34,832 nucleotides of DNA from Kitasatospora phosalacinea (GCF_000717185.1 NZ_JNYE01000086.1:1-34832); one strand, 5' to 3'. Shown: positions 15,983 through 28,711, counted from the stretch's first letter. Notes: generated from the sequence alone by a model not told the origin. Made by a program: numbers and translations.

Positions 15983-16009
15983 CGCCCGCCGGGAGGATCC
16001 CGGCGGGCG
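15983..16009 (-). terminator. pyrG terminator
   Basis: A perfect 12-base stem (15983-15994 with 15998-16009) closes a 3-base loop, 22 bases beyond the pyrG stop. There is no U-tract. It separates pyrG from the Nudix gene, which may therefore have its own promoter or rely on readthrough. Confidence 0.8.
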
Positions 16010-16031
16010 TTCGGTCACTCCACGGAGGCCC

Positions 16032-19966
<3,935 letters not shown>

Positions 19967-19976
19967 CGGCGGCGGC

Positions 19977-21137
19977 TCAGCCCCGGCGCTGCACCAGCTC
20001 GTCGTAGATGGACAGCACCTGGGCGACGGTCGCCGCCTCGTCCGGCCAGGTGCCGGCCTGGGCCCGGCCCGCCGCGGCGAGCGCGGCCCGCCGCTCCGGG
20101 TCGGCCAGCAGGGCGCGGACGGCGCCGCCCAGCGCCCGCGGGTCGGCGAAGGGCACCAGCACGGCGGCGTCGCCGACCAGTTCGGGCACCCCGCCCACCG
20201 CGGTGGCCACCACCGGGACGCCCGCGCGCATCGCCTCCTGAGCGACCAGCGAACGGGCCTCCCAGCGGGAGGAGAGCACCACCAGGTCGGCGGCGGCCAG
20301 CAGGTCGGGGATGTCGGCGCGGTAGCCGAGCAGCTCGACGGGCAGCTGCTCGGCGGCGGCCCGCTCGCGCAGGCCCTGCCGCTCGGGGCCGTCCCCGGCC
20401 AGCAGGACGCGCGGGGCGGGGCCGCCGGGCGGGGCGAAGTGCGGGACGGCGTCGAGCAGCAGCGCGAAGCACTTCTGCGGGACGAGCCGGCCGATCGCCA
20501 GCACCACCGGGCGGCCGTCGTCGCCGCCGGACAGCGCCTTGCGGGCGGCGTCCCGGTCCAGGGTGCCGGGCGGCATCGGCGGGGCGGCGACCGGGCCGAG
20601 GCGGGCGTCGGTGGCGCCGAGCTCGCGGGCCCGGGCGACCAGGTCGGAGGAGGCGCCGAGGACCAGGTCGGCGGCCCGGACCACCCGGCGCTCCATCAGG
20701 CGCTGCAGGCGGCGTTCCAGGCCGGTGGCGAGCAGCGCGTGGTGCGAGGTGACCACCAGCGGCGTCTCGGGGCGGATGCCGGGGAAGCGGCCCGCGGTGC
20801 GCAGCGCCAGGTCGGACAGCAGCCCGGCCCGCAGGCCATGGGCGTGCACGACGTCGGCGCCGGTGAAGGCGCGGCGCAGCTCGCCGATCGCGGTGGCGTC
20901 GCTGCGGGCGCCGGAGGTCGGGGTGATGTCGACGGTGTGCAGGCGGGCCCCGGCCGCGGAGAACCCGAACAGCCGGTCGGTGCCCTCCGGCGCGCAGACC
21001 GTGACCGCGACGCCGTGCGCGACCAGGCCCCGGGTCAGGGAGCGCACGTGGGCGCCGATGCCGCCGGTCGCGGCGGCCAGGACCAGCACCACGTGCAACT
21101 GGGGGGCCGCGGCGGCCCGGGCGGCGGAATGCTCCAC
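19977..21137 (-). CDS. GT4-family glycosyltransferase
   Basis: A GT-B fold retaining glycosyltransferase of 386 residues that would transfer a sugar from an NDP donor to an unknown acceptor. The N-terminal Rossmann domain includes VVLVLAAATGGIGAHVRSLTRGL with the acceptor-side glycine loop. The C-terminal donor domain has VVLAIGRLVPQKCFALLLDAV, VLLAGDGPERQGL, and the EX7E signature EARSLVAQE followed by AMRAGVPVVATAVGGVPE. The start GTG 21137 has GGAG ten bases upstream; an in-frame ATG at 21185 would add 16 residues. It lies 125 bases downstream of recN, beyond a strong terminator, so it may have its own promoter. Confidence 0.88.
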   Translation of the reverse strand: MEHSAARAAAAPQLHVVLVLAAATGGIGAHVRSLTRGLVAHGVAVTVCAPEGTDRLFGFSAAGARLHTVDITPTSGARSDATAIGELRRAFTGADVVHAHGLRAGLLSDLALRTAGRFPGIRPETPLVVTSHHALLATGLERRLQRLMERRVVRAADLVLGASSDLVARARELGATDARLGPVAAPPMPPGTLDRDAARKALSGGDDGRPVVLAIGRLVPQKCFALLLDAVPHFAPPGGPAPRVLLAGDGPERQGLRERAAAEQLPVELLGYRADIPDLLAAADLVVLSSRWEARSLVAQEAMRAGVPVVATAVGGVPELVGDAAVLVPFADPRALGGAVRALLADPERRAALAAAGRAQAGTWPDEAATVAQVLSIYDELVQRRG

Positions 21138-21212
21138 GTCTGTCTCGCTCCGACTCGTTGTCAGCTGGTGTCCGCTCGCCACCATGCCAGGTCCGTCCGC
21201 CTCTTGGACAGT

Positions 21213-21249
21213 CGGCACCGCCGCGGGCGCGTCGCCCGCGGCGGTGCCG
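21213..21249 (-). terminator. recN terminator
   Basis: A perfect 16-base inverted repeat (21213-21228 with 21234-21249) closes a 5-base loop, 13 bases after the recN stop. The stem begins CGGCACCGCCGCGGGC. Confidence 0.85.
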
Positions 21250-21262
21250 GGCCGCCGTGCGG

Positions 21263-23008
21263 TCAGCGGGCCCGGGCGGTGCGGGCGGCCGCCAGCAGCT
21301 CCTCGGCGTGGGCCCGGCCGAGTTCGGAGTCCTCCAACCCGGCGAGCATCCGGGACAGTTCGCGCACCCGCTGCTCGTCGTCGAGCGTCTTGACGCCGCT
21401 GCGGGTGACGGTGCCGTCGTTGGTCTTCTCCACCACCAGGTGCCGGTCCGCGAACGCGGCGACCTGCGGGAGGTGGGTGACCACCACGACCTGGGCGCTG
21501 CGGGCGAGTTTGGCCAGCCGGCGGCCGATCTCGACCGCGGCCTTGCCGCCGACGCCCGCGTCGACCTCGTCGAACAGGTAGGTGGGCACGGGGTCGGCGC
21601 CCGCGAACACCACTTCGACGGCCAGCATGACGCGCGACAGCTCGCCGCCGGAGGCGCCCTTGGCGATCGGGCGGGGCTGGGCGCCGGGGTGCGGGGCGAG
21701 CAGCACCTCGACCTCGTCGACGCCGTGCGCGCCGTAGGCGACGCTGCGGCCCTCCAGGTCGATGCCCGCCAGGTCGTCGACCTGGCTGATCGCGAAGGTC
21801 ACCCGGGCGTGCGGCATGGCGAGTTCGGCGAGCTCGTCGGAGACCGCGGCGGCGAACTTGTCGGCGGCGGCGTGCCTGGCCCGGGAGACCTCGGCCGCCA
21901 GGTCGGCCAGCCGGGCGCGCAACTCGGTCTCCCGGGCGCCGAGTTCGTCGATCCGCTCGTCGTCGCCGTCGAGCTCCAGCAGCCGCACCGAGCCGGTCTC
22001 GGCCCAGGCGACCACCTCGGCGAGGGTGCCCTCGCTGCCCGCGTACTTGCGCACCAGGTGGGACAGGACGGCCCGGCGGTCCTCGACGGCGGCCAGCCGG
22101 ACCGGGTCGGCGTCCAGGTCGTCGGCGTACCCGGCGAGGTCCCCGGCGACGTCGGCGAGCAGGTAGCCGCACTCGCCGAGCCGGTCGGCGAGCGCGGCCA
22201 GGCGCTCGTCGTGGTGGCGGACGGCGTCGACGGCGCGGCGGGCCTGGGCGAGCAGGGTGCCCGCGTCGACGGCCTCCGGGTCGGCCGGGTCGCCCGCGAG
22301 GGCGGCGTGCGCGAGGGTCGCGGCGGAGGAGAGCGCGTCGGCGTGGCCGAGCCGCTCGGCCTCGACGGCCAGCTCGGCGTCCTCCCCGACGACCGGTTCG
22401 GCGGCGGCGACCTCCTCCAGGCCGAAGCGCAGCAGGTCGGCCTCCTGGGCGCGCTCGCGGGCCCGGGTGGTCAGCTCCTCCAGCGTCGCGGAGACCTCCC
22501 GCAGCTCCCGGTACACCTCGCGGTAGCGGGCCAGCGGCTCGGCGACGGCCTCGCCCGCGTACCGGTCCAGCGCGCCGCGCTGCCGGGAGGGGCGCAGCAG
22601 GCGCTGCTGGTCGGTCTGGCCGTGCACGGCGACCAGGTCCTCGCCGAGCTCGGCGAGCAGCCCGACCGGCACCGACCGGCCGCCGACGTGCGCCCGGGAG
22701 CGGCCCTCGGCGGAGACGGTGCGGCTGACCAGCAGCTCGCCGTCGTCCAGCTCCGCCCCGGCCTCCAGCGCCCGCGCGACCACCGGCGAGGCCGGGTCGA
22801 GCGTCAACCGCCCCTCCACCACGGCCCGTTCGGAGCCGTTGCGCACCAGCGCCGGGTCGGCCCGGCCGCCGAGCAACAGGCCCAGGCTGGTCACCACCAT
22901 GGTCTTCCCCGCGCCGGTCTCGCCGGTGACGGCGGTGAAGCCGGGGGCGAGTTCGACCACCGCATCGTCGATGACACCCAGATCCCGTATCCGCATCTCG
23001 TCCAACAC
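21263..23008 (-). CDS. recN: DNA repair protein RecN
   Basis: An SMC-like ATPase acting early in recombinational repair of double-strand breaks. The 581-residue product has the N-terminal ATPase half (MRIRDLGVIDDAVVELAPGF then Walker A GETGAGKT near 35). A long central coiled coil (about 160-370, with many Ala/Glu/Arg heptads) follows. The C-terminal half has the ABC-type signature GASGGELSRVMLAVEVV and Walker B PTYLFDEVDAGVGGKAA. GTG at 23008 (giving VLDEMRIRDLG) is favoured by the family N-terminus and an AAGG nine bases upstream; the frame opens at GTG 23032. The order NAD kinase - recN is typical, but here MocR/YczE genes intervene. Confidence 0.95.
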   Translation of the reverse strand: MLDEMRIRDLGVIDDAVVELAPGFTAVTGETGAGKTMVVTSLGLLLGGRADPALVRNGSERAVVEGRLTLDPASPVVARALEAGAELDDGELLVSRTVSAEGRSRAHVGGRSVPVGLLAELGEDLVAVHGQTDQQRLLRPSRQRGALDRYAGEAVAEPLARYREVYRELREVSATLEELTTRARERAQEADLLRFGLEEVAAAEPVVGEDAELAVEAERLGHADALSSAATLAHAALAGDPADPEAVDAGTLLAQARRAVDAVRHHDERLAALADRLGECGYLLADVAGDLAGYADDLDADPVRLAAVEDRRAVLSHLVRKYAGSEGTLAEVVAWAETGSVRLLELDGDDERIDELGARETELRARLADLAAEVSRARHAAADKFAAAVSDELAELAMPHARVTFAISQVDDLAGIDLEGRSVAYGAHGVDEVEVLLAPHPGAQPRPIAKGASGGELSRVMLAVEVVFAGADPVPTYLFDEVDAGVGGKAAVEIGRRLAKLARSAQVVVVTHLPQVAAFADRHLVVEKTNDGTVTRSGVKTLDDEQRVRELSRMLAGLEDSELGRAHAEELLAAARTARAR

Positions 23009-23107
23009 GGAGACGACCTTACGAGGTTCCACCGTCGCTTTGCGACGACCGCCCCCGGTTTCACACCTGAGTGGCGGCCCCGCCGGGCCCCGGCCCCGGC
23101 CCCGTCC

Positions 23108-23743
23108 CTAGGGGCGGGCCGTCCCGCCGGGCACGGTGAGCCGGGGCAGGAAGAACTGCACCAGCGGGCCGATGGCCAGCGCGTACGCGACCGTCCCGAC
23201 GCCGAAGGTGCCGCCGAGGGCGGTGCCCGCGGCCAGGACGGTCAACTCGATGCAGGTGCGGATCAGCCGGACGGAACGGCCGGTGCGCCGGTGCAGGCCG
23301 GTCATCAGGCCGTCGCGGGGGCCGGGGCCGAGCCGGGCGCCGATGTAGAGGCCGGTGGCGAGGGCGTTGAGGACGATGCCGGCGACGAGCAGCGGGACGC
23401 GGACGGCCAGGGCGTGCGGGTGCGGGACGAGGGAGAGGGTGGCGTCCATGGCGGCGCCGAGGACGAGCACGTTGCCGACGGTGCCGACACCGGGCTTCTG
23501 GCGCAGCGGGATCCACAGCAGCAGGACCAGCGCGCCGACCAGCGTCACCCAGGTGCCGACGCTGAGGGGGGCGTGCCGGGCCAGGCCCTGGTGGAGGACG
23601 TCCCACGGGTTGCCGCCGAGCGAGGAGCGCAGCACCAGGCCCATCGAGACGCCGTACAGCACCAGGCCGACGGCGAGCTGGGAGAGGCGGCGGGGCAGTC
23701 CGGTGCGGACCGGGGAGGTGGACAGGGACAGGGAGACCGCCAT
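23108..23743 (-). CDS. YczE/YitT-family integral membrane protein
   Basis: A 211-residue inner-membrane protein with five or six predicted helices (about 23-43, 62-80, 86-106, 110-138, and 160-200 as two). The conserved family motif SSLGGNPWDVLHQGL sits after the first helix, and ARLGPGPRDGLMTGLHRRTG is the cytoplasmic loop. Function is unknown. YczE proteins are characteristically encoded divergent from, or adjacent to, MocR regulators, as here. ATG at 23743 has AGAGG 8 bases upstream. The stop is TAG, 99 bases before recN. Confidence 0.88.
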   Translation of the reverse strand: MAVSLSLSTSPVRTGLPRRLSQLAVGLVLYGVSMGLVLRSSLGGNPWDVLHQGLARHAPLSVGTWVTLVGALVLLLWIPLRQKPGVGTVGNVLVLGAAMDATLSLVPHPHALAVRVPLLVAGIVLNALATGLYIGARLGPGPRDGLMTGLHRRTGRSVRLIRTCIELTVLAAGTALGGTFGVGTVAYALAIGPLVQFFLPRLTVPGGTARP

Positions 23744-23770
23744 CGGGTGGACCTCTTCTCGGTGCAGTGC

Positions 23771-23810
23771 TTGCCGTTCTCCGGCACTGGACGCCACTAT
23801 GGGGAGTCCA
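23771..23810 (+). promoter_or_regulatory. Divergent MocR/yczE control region with TGGAC/GTCCA dyad
   Basis: TTGCCG (23771-23776) and CACTAT (23795-23800) spaced by 18 bases form a plausible promoter for the MocR gene. TGGAC (23788-23792) and GTCCA (23806-23810) make an inverted repeat spanning the -10, and TGGAC recurs near 23844. MocR proteins usually bind paired or direct repeats in such intergenic regions, so this is a candidate operator for both genes. Confidence 0.45.
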
Positions 23811-23857
23811 AAATGCGCCCCGAAAGGGCCAATCAGAACCAGGTGGACCGATTCGCG

Positions 23858-25330
23858 ATGTCCGAGTGGCACAGCACCCTCAGCCCGCACGCCCTCGCCC
23901 GCCAACTGCCCGCCGCCGACGGCCGCCGCCCCGCCTACCGGGCACTGGCCTCCCAGGTCTCCCGGCTGGTCGCCGACGGCCGCCTCCCGGTCGGCACCCG
24001 GCTGCCCGCCGAACGCGAACTCGCCGCCGCCCTGAACCTCTCCCGCACCACCGTCGCCGCCGCGTACGAGGCCCTGCGCAGCGACGGCTACCTGCGCTCG
24101 CGGCGCGGCGCCGGCTCCTGGACGGCCCTGCCCGAGGGCACCGCGCCGCCCGCCGACGCGCTGCACCCCGTCTCCCCCGAGCAGGGCGCCGTCCTCGACC
24201 TCGGCCTGGCCGCGCCCACCGCCCCCGCCCAGCTCGCCGAGGCCGCCGCGCACGCCGTCGCCCAGCTGCCCGCGTACACCGGCGGGCACGGCAACTACCC
24301 GACCGGGCTGCCGGTGCTGCGCGAGGCCGTCGCCCGCCGCTACACCGAACGCGGCCTGCCCACCGGCCCCGAGCAGGTGCTGGTCACCACCGGCGCGATG
24401 AGCGCCCTGCACCTGGCCCACCAGGCGCTGCTCTCCCGCGGCGACCGGGTCGCCGTCGAAGCGCCCAGCTACGCCAACACGCTGCGCGCCCTGGACCGGG
24501 CCGGGGCCCGCCTGGTGCCCGTCCCGCTGGCCGAGGACGCGGCCGGGCGCACCGGCTGGGACCTCGCCCAGTGGCAGCGGGTGCTGCGCGGCGCCGCACC
24601 CCGGCTGGCCTCCGTCATCCCCGACTTCCAGAACCCCACCGGCGCGCTCGTCGACGAGGACCAGCGCCGCGCCCTGCTCGCCCACGCCCGGGCCGCGGGC
24701 ACCACCGTGCTCGCCGACGAGACCTGCGCCGAACTCGGCTGGGGCGTCGCCGACGCCGACCTGCCCCGGCCGCTGGCCGCGCTCGACCGGGACGCCCAGG
24801 TGATCACCGTCGGCTCGGCCGGCAAGATCCTCTGGCCCGGCCTGCGGATCGGCTGGCTGCGCGCCCAGCCCTCCCTGGTGCGGAAGCTGGCCGCCGACCG
24901 GGCGCTGTACGACCTCGGCACGCCCGTCCTCGACCAGCTGGTCGCGGCCCGGCTGCTGACCGACCACCTGCCCGCCGTCCGGGCCGAACGGCACGCGGCG
25001 CTGCGGGCCACCGCCGAGGCGTTCGCCCGCGAGCTGCCCCGGCACTTCCCCGGCTGGCGGTCCACCCCGCCGCCCGGCGGCCTCGCGCTGTGGGCCGCCA
25101 CGCCCGGGCTGCCCACCACCGCGCTGGCCCGGGCCGGGGAGCGCACCGGCGTCCGGATCGCCTCCGGCGCCCGCTTCGGCGTCGACGGCGCCTTCGAGGA
25201 GCACCTGCGGCTGCCCCTCACCCTGCCCGCCGCGCACGTCCCCGACGCACTGCGGCGGATCGCCGGGGCCGCCGCCCTGGCCCGCACCGAACGACTCTCG
25301 GGCGACGACCCGGCCACCGCCGCGCTCTGA
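23858..25330 (+). CDS. MocR/GntR-family regulator with aminotransferase-like domain (YczR-like)
   Basis: A 490-residue fusion of a GntR winged helix (about 22-90: AYRALASQVSRLVADGRLPVGTRLPAERELAA and LNLSRTTVAAAYEALRSDGYL) with a fold-type I PLP-dependent aminotransferase-like domain (about 120-470). The PLP lysine lies in TVGSAGKILWPGLRIGW, and the cofactor Asp/Asn motif PDFQNPTGALV is present, so PLP binding is expected. It would sense a PLP-linked ligand and control the divergent yczE gene. ATG 23858 gives a typical N-terminus; an in-frame ATG at 23813 has the better GGGGAG site and would add 15 residues, but would place the start within the proposed operator and transcript start. Confidence 0.9.
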   Translation: MSEWHSTLSPHALARQLPAADGRRPAYRALASQVSRLVADGRLPVGTRLPAERELAAALNLSRTTVAAAYEALRSDGYLRSRRGAGSWTALPEGTAPPADALHPVSPEQGAVLDLGLAAPTAPAQLAEAAAHAVAQLPAYTGGHGNYPTGLPVLREAVARRYTERGLPTGPEQVLVTTGAMSALHLAHQALLSRGDRVAVEAPSYANTLRALDRAGARLVPVPLAEDAAGRTGWDLAQWQRVLRGAAPRLASVIPDFQNPTGALVDEDQRRALLAHARAAGTTVLADETCAELGWGVADADLPRPLAALDRDAQVITVGSAGKILWPGLRIGWLRAQPSLVRKLAADRALYDLGTPVLDQLVAARLLTDHLPAVRAERHAALRATAEAFARELPRHFPGWRSTPPPGGLALWAATPGLPTTALARAGERTGVRIASGARFGVDGAFEEHLRLPLTLPAAHVPDALRRIAGAAALARTERLSGDDPATAAL

Positions 25331-25346
25331 ACCGGCCCCTACCGGA

Positions 25347-26249
25347 TCAGCAGTTCTCCGACCGCCCGCGCCAACCCGTCACCGGCAGCGCGAACTTGGC
25401 GACCAGCCGGTCCGTGAACGGGGCCCGGTGCAGCCGGGCCAGCCGCACCGGGGTCTTGCCGCGGCGCACCTCCACCCGCGCCCCGGCCGGGAGCTCGACC
25501 GAGCGGCGGCCGTCGCACCACAGCACCCCGTGCGGGGTCTTCGGCTGCACCTCCACCGCCAGCACCGAGTCCGGCGAGGTCACCAGCGGGCGGGCGAACA
25601 GCGCGTGCGCACTGATCGGCACCATCAGCAGCGCCTCCACCTCCGGCCACACCACCGGCCCGCCGCCGGAGAACGCGTACGCCGTGGAGCCCGTCGGCGT
25701 GGACAGCACCACCCCGTCGCAGCCGAAGTTCGACACCGGACGGCCGTCCACCTCGGTGACCACCTCCAGCATCCGCTCCCGGGCCGCCTTCTCCACCGAG
25801 GCCTCGTTCAGCGCCCAGTCCTCGTGCAGCACGCCCCCGTTGGTGCGCACCAGCACGTCGATGGTCATCCGCTCCTCGACCTCGTAGTCCGCGTCCACCA
25901 CCCGGTCGACCACGGTCGCCAGGTCGTCGCGCTCCGCCTCAGCGAGGAAACCCACCCGGCCCAGGTTGATCCCGAGCATCGGCAGCCCCGACTCCCGGGC
26001 CAGCTCCGCGCCGCGCAGCAGCGTGCCGTCCCCGCCCGCGACCAGGATCAGCTCGCAGCCGTCCGCCGCGCCGTGCCCGCCGGGCACCAGCTCCACCCCG
26101 TCCGGCAGGTCCAGGCCCACCGCCTCGGCCTCCAGCAGCCGGATCCGGATCCCCGCCCGCAGCAGACCGTCCACCAGGCCCTCGACGCTGCGCAGCGCCG
26201 CCTCCCGGCCGGTGTGCGCGACCAGGAAGACCGTACGACGATCGCTCAT
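25347..26249 (-). CDS. nadK: NAD kinase
   Basis: Phosphorylates NAD+ to NADP+ using ATP or polyphosphate. The 300-residue product has the diagnostic GGDGT in LILVAGGDGTLLRGAEL (about 69-85). The active-site NE motif is in DWALNEASVEK, and the substrate loop is CDGVVLSTPTGSTAYAFSGGGPVV. The C-terminus GRSENC is slightly extended. ATG at 26249 is preceded by GAGAGGG at about 9 bases. It lies 91 bases downstream of tlyA on the same strand, the conserved tlyA-nadK order, and is probably co-transcribed. Confidence 0.96.
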   Translation of the reverse strand: MSDRRTVFLVAHTGREAALRSVEGLVDGLLRAGIRIRLLEAEAVGLDLPDGVELVPGGHGAADGCELILVAGGDGTLLRGAELARESGLPMLGINLGRVGFLAEAERDDLATVVDRVVDADYEVEERMTIDVLVRTNGGVLHEDWALNEASVEKAARERMLEVVTEVDGRPVSNFGCDGVVLSTPTGSTAYAFSGGGPVVWPEVEALLMVPISAHALFARPLVTSPDSVLAVEVQPKTPHGVLWCDGRRSVELPAGARVEVRRGKTPVRLARLHRAPFTDRLVAKFALPVTGWRGRSENC

Positions 26250-26340
26250 TCCCCGCTGCCCTCTCCCTACGCCCGCCGGGCCACCGCGGCCCGACCACGA
26301 CCTGCCAGTCTGCGCAACGCCCGGACGCCTGCCAAGTACC

Positions 26341-27171
26341 CTACTGGGGCCCCTCGGCCACGGCCCGGTCCGCCGCCGCCGGATCCAGCGGTTCCGCATC
26401 CCGGCGCAGCCACAGGAAGTACTCCACGTTCCCCGACGGCCCCGGCAGCGGCGACGCCGCCACCGCCCGCACCCCCAGGCCCACCGCCCAGGCCTGCCCC
26501 GCCACCTGCCGGATCGTCTCCGCCCGCAGCTCCGGCGACCGCACCACGCCGCCCGATCCCAGCCGCTCCTTGCCGATCTCGAACTGCGGCTTCACCATCA
26601 GCACCAGGTCCGCGTCCGGCGCCGCGCAGCCCGCCAGCGCGGGCAGCACCAGGCCCAGCGAGATGAACGACAGGTCGCCCACCACCAGGTCGACGAGCTC
26701 CCCGCCGATCGACTCCGGCGTCAGCTCCCGCACGTTGGTGCGGTCCATCACCGTCACCCGCGCGTCGCTCTGCAACGACCAGGCCAACTGCCCGTAGCCG
26801 ACGTCCACCGCCAGCACGTGCGCCGCCCCCGCCCGCAGCAGCACGTCCGTGAACCCGCCGGTCGACGCGCCCGCGTCCAGCGCCCGGCGGCCCTCCACCA
26901 CCAGGCCCTGCGGCACGAACGCCGCGAACGCGCCCGCCAGCTTGTGCCCGCCGCGCGACACGTAGTCCGGGTCCGCGTCGTCCTTCGCGACCACCACCGC
27001 CGCCGCGGTCTCCACCTGCGTCGCGGGCTTCGTCGCCACCGCCCCGCCCACCGTCACCCGGCCCGCCGCGATCAACTCGCTCGCGTGCTCCCGCGAACGG
27101 GCCAACTTGCGGCGCACCAGCTCCGCGTCCAGACGGCGTCGTGCCACTGCCACTGCTACGTCAGCTCCCAC
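26341..27171 (-). CDS. tlyA: TlyA-family 16S/23S rRNA 2'-O-methyltransferase
   Basis: Methylates ribose 2'-OH positions in 16S and 23S rRNA; loss gives capreomycin resistance in mycobacteria. The 276-residue product has an N-terminal S4 domain (RRLDAELVRRKLARSREHAS) and a Rossmann methyltransferase core. The core carries the SAM motif ALDAGASTGGFTDVLL (about 94-109), MDRTNVREL, LVVGDLSFISL and the catalytic-region KPQFEIGKE. The GTG at 27171 has GTGAGG ten bases upstream. An alternative GTG at 27153 gives a start closer to some homologues. It is 12 bases after the 52-codon gene, so translation is likely coupled. Confidence 0.94.
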   Translation of the reverse strand: MGADVAVAVARRRLDAELVRRKLARSREHASELIAAGRVTVGGAVATKPATQVETAAAVVVAKDDADPDYVSRGGHKLAGAFAAFVPQGLVVEGRRALDAGASTGGFTDVLLRAGAAHVLAVDVGYGQLAWSLQSDARVTVMDRTNVRELTPESIGGELVDLVVGDLSFISLGLVLPALAGCAAPDADLVLMVKPQFEIGKERLGSGGVVRSPELRAETIRQVAGQAWAVGLGVRAVAASPLPGPSGNVEYFLWLRRDAEPLDPAAADRAVAEGPQ

Positions 27172-27183
27172 ATCGGACGGACC

Positions 27184-27342
27184 TCACCCGCGGTCCAGCG
27201 CCGCGAGCGTCGCGGCGAGCCGCGCATGGACATCTTCGTACACCTCGACCCACTGCTCCGCCCCCGCCCCGTCCCCCTCCCCCAGCCGGTCCAGCGCCCC
27301 GTCCACCTCGGCCACCCCCGTACGGACGACCCCCTCACTCAC
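27184..27342 (-). CDS. Conserved 52-residue microprotein upstream of tlyA
   Basis: A short gene too small for standard calling. GTG at 27342 overlaps the end of the preceding gene by 8 bases and the product is 52 residues. It starts VSEGVVRTGVAEVDGALDRL and continues through EQWVEVYEDVHARLAATL to its C-terminal end. It reads as two amphipathic helices (about 8-20 and 30-50) joined by a Gly-rich, acidic turn. A similarly small ORF occupies the same place between the HAD phosphatase and tlyA in mycobacteria (Rv1693), which supports it as a real gene. Function is unknown. A longer start in the same frame is possible, but none has a better ribosome site. Confidence 0.7.
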   Translation of the reverse strand: MSEGVVRTGVAEVDGALDRLGEGDGAGAEQWVEVYEDVHARLAATLAALDRG

Positions 27343-28546
27343 CGCCACCACCCGCCCCGGGCTCCACCGCGGACGCGGACGGGGACGCGGACTGGGGCCC
27401 GGCCGGGGCCTTCTTCGCAGCCGCCCTGCGCACGGACGCCTTCTTCGCGGGAGCACCGGCCGCCCCGGCACCCGCCGCTGCGGAAGCGGACCCGCCCGGC
27501 GCCGAACGCTTCGCCGGAGCCTTCTTCGCGGCCTCGCCCGCGGCCGCCCTCTTCCCGGGGGCCTTCTGCGCGGGAGCACCGACCACTCCGGCGTCCGCCG
27601 CAGCGGCACGCTCGGCCACGCTCCGCGGCGAGGCCCCGGCCGCTGCGGAAGCGGACCCGCCCGGCGCCGAACGCTTCGCCGGGGCCTTCTTCGCGGGCAG
27701 CGGCGCACTCGGCGACGCCCCGGCCGGGGCCCGGCCCTCCGGCGCCGACGGCTGCGCGGCGGGGGCCTTCGCCGTGGCCTTCTTCGCGGCCGCCTTCTTC
27801 GCCACCGTCCGCGGCGTCACACCCGGCTCCCCACCCGGGGCCGCGGCCGCCTTCCGCGGCACCGAGCGCTTCGCCGTCGCCTGCTTGGCCGCCGCGCCCT
27901 TGCGGGCGGCCGCCTTGCGGGCCGGGGCCCGGCGGGGGCCCGACGGCGCTGCGTCCGCCGCGGCCTCGCCGTCCGGGGCCGGGGCCTGCCGCGCCGCGGC
28001 CTTCTGCACGTCCGACGCCGAACCGGCCGCCTGCTTGCGGGCCGCGGTCCTGCGGGCCGTCGCCGCCTTCCGTCCCTCGGCCGCCGCGGGCCCTTCCGCG
28101 AGCCCCTGCGCCAACCCCTCCGCCGCGGGCTCCGGCTCCGCGTCCCAGCCCGCGTCGAACAGGCCCCGGGCGCGGGCCGCCGGACGGACCACGGGGCGCT
28201 CCTCGGGCTCCTCCTCCGGCTCCTCGGCGGTCGGCTCGTCGACCTCCCGGAGTTTCGACTCCAGGAAGCTCAGGACGACGCCGACCTTCACCACCTGGTC
28301 GCCGACCTTCTCGAACACCCGCTCCACCTCGCCCCGGGCCACCCCGGCCACCAGGTCGACCCCGGCCCGTCCGGCCGTCACCACCTCACCGGCGAGGACG
28401 CGCAACTGCTCGACGCCGGGCGGCAGTTCACCCCTCTGCTGGATCAGCCCACCGGCCGTGTCCAGTACCCGGCGACCCGCCTCCTCAGCGACCTCCGCCG
28501 CCGCCACCAGCACGCCCCGCACGCCCCGCACCGCATCCTGCAGCAT
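27335..28546 (-). CDS. Phasin-like N-terminus with histone H1-like Ala/Lys-rich tail
   Basis: A 403-residue protein. Residues 1-105 are predicted amphipathic helices (MLQDAVRGVRGVLVAAAEV, then GVDLVAGVARGEVERVFEKV), phasin- or apolipoprotein-like. An acidic hinge (about 105-145, EEPEEEPEERP) follows. The last ~250 residues are Ala/Lys/Pro/Arg repeats (AKKAAAKKATAKAPA, KKAPAKRSAPGG), like the histone H1-like tails of bacterial nucleoid proteins. A 20-residue unit, KKAPAKRSAPGGSASAAAGA, occurs twice, reflecting a 55-base direct repeat. ATG 28546 follows GAGGAGG by 6 bases, a strong site. It heads the tlyA-nadK cluster. The architecture resembles the phasin/H1 fusion PhaF; similarity here is by composition, not by alignment. 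Confidence 0.78.
   Translation of the reverse strand: MLQDAVRGVRGVLVAAAEVAEEAGRRVLDTAGGLIQQRGELPPGVEQLRVLAGEVVTAGRAGVDLVAGVARGEVERVFEKVGDQVVKVGVVLSFLESKLREVDEPTAEEPEEEPEERPVVRPAARARGLFDAGWDAEPEPAAEGLAQGLAEGPAAAEGRKAATARRTAARKQAAGSASDVQKAAARQAPAPDGEAAADAAPSGPRRAPARKAAARKGAAAKQATAKRSVPRKAAAAPGGEPGVTPRTVAKKAAAKKATAKAPAAQPSAPEGRAPAGASPSAPLPAKKAPAKRSAPGGSASAAAGASPRSVAERAAAADAGVVGAPAQKAPGKRAAAGEAAKKAPAKRSAPGGSASAAAGAGAAGAPAKKASVRRAAAKKAPAGPQSASPSASAVEPGAGGGGE
27477..27696 (-). repeat. 55-base direct repeat in the H1-like tail
   Basis: The segments 27477-27531 and 27642-27696 are identical by eye except for one position (A at 27518, G at 27683), 165 bases apart. They encode the duplicated KKAPAKRSAPGG unit. 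The spacing is a multiple of three, so recombination between copies would remove 55 codons in frame. Confidence 0.75.
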
Positions 28547-28711
28547 CCGTCCGCCTCCTCAGCCACCGACCGCCCGACCGTCCGACCTGGCCGTCCGCAC
28601 GACTGCCCGCACCGACCGCCCGCACCGACGCTACCCGTTCCCGGCCGCCACCGTACGGCGCTGCGCTAGCGTGGAACGCCGAACGACCACCGACGGGAGC
28701 AAGCCGCACAC

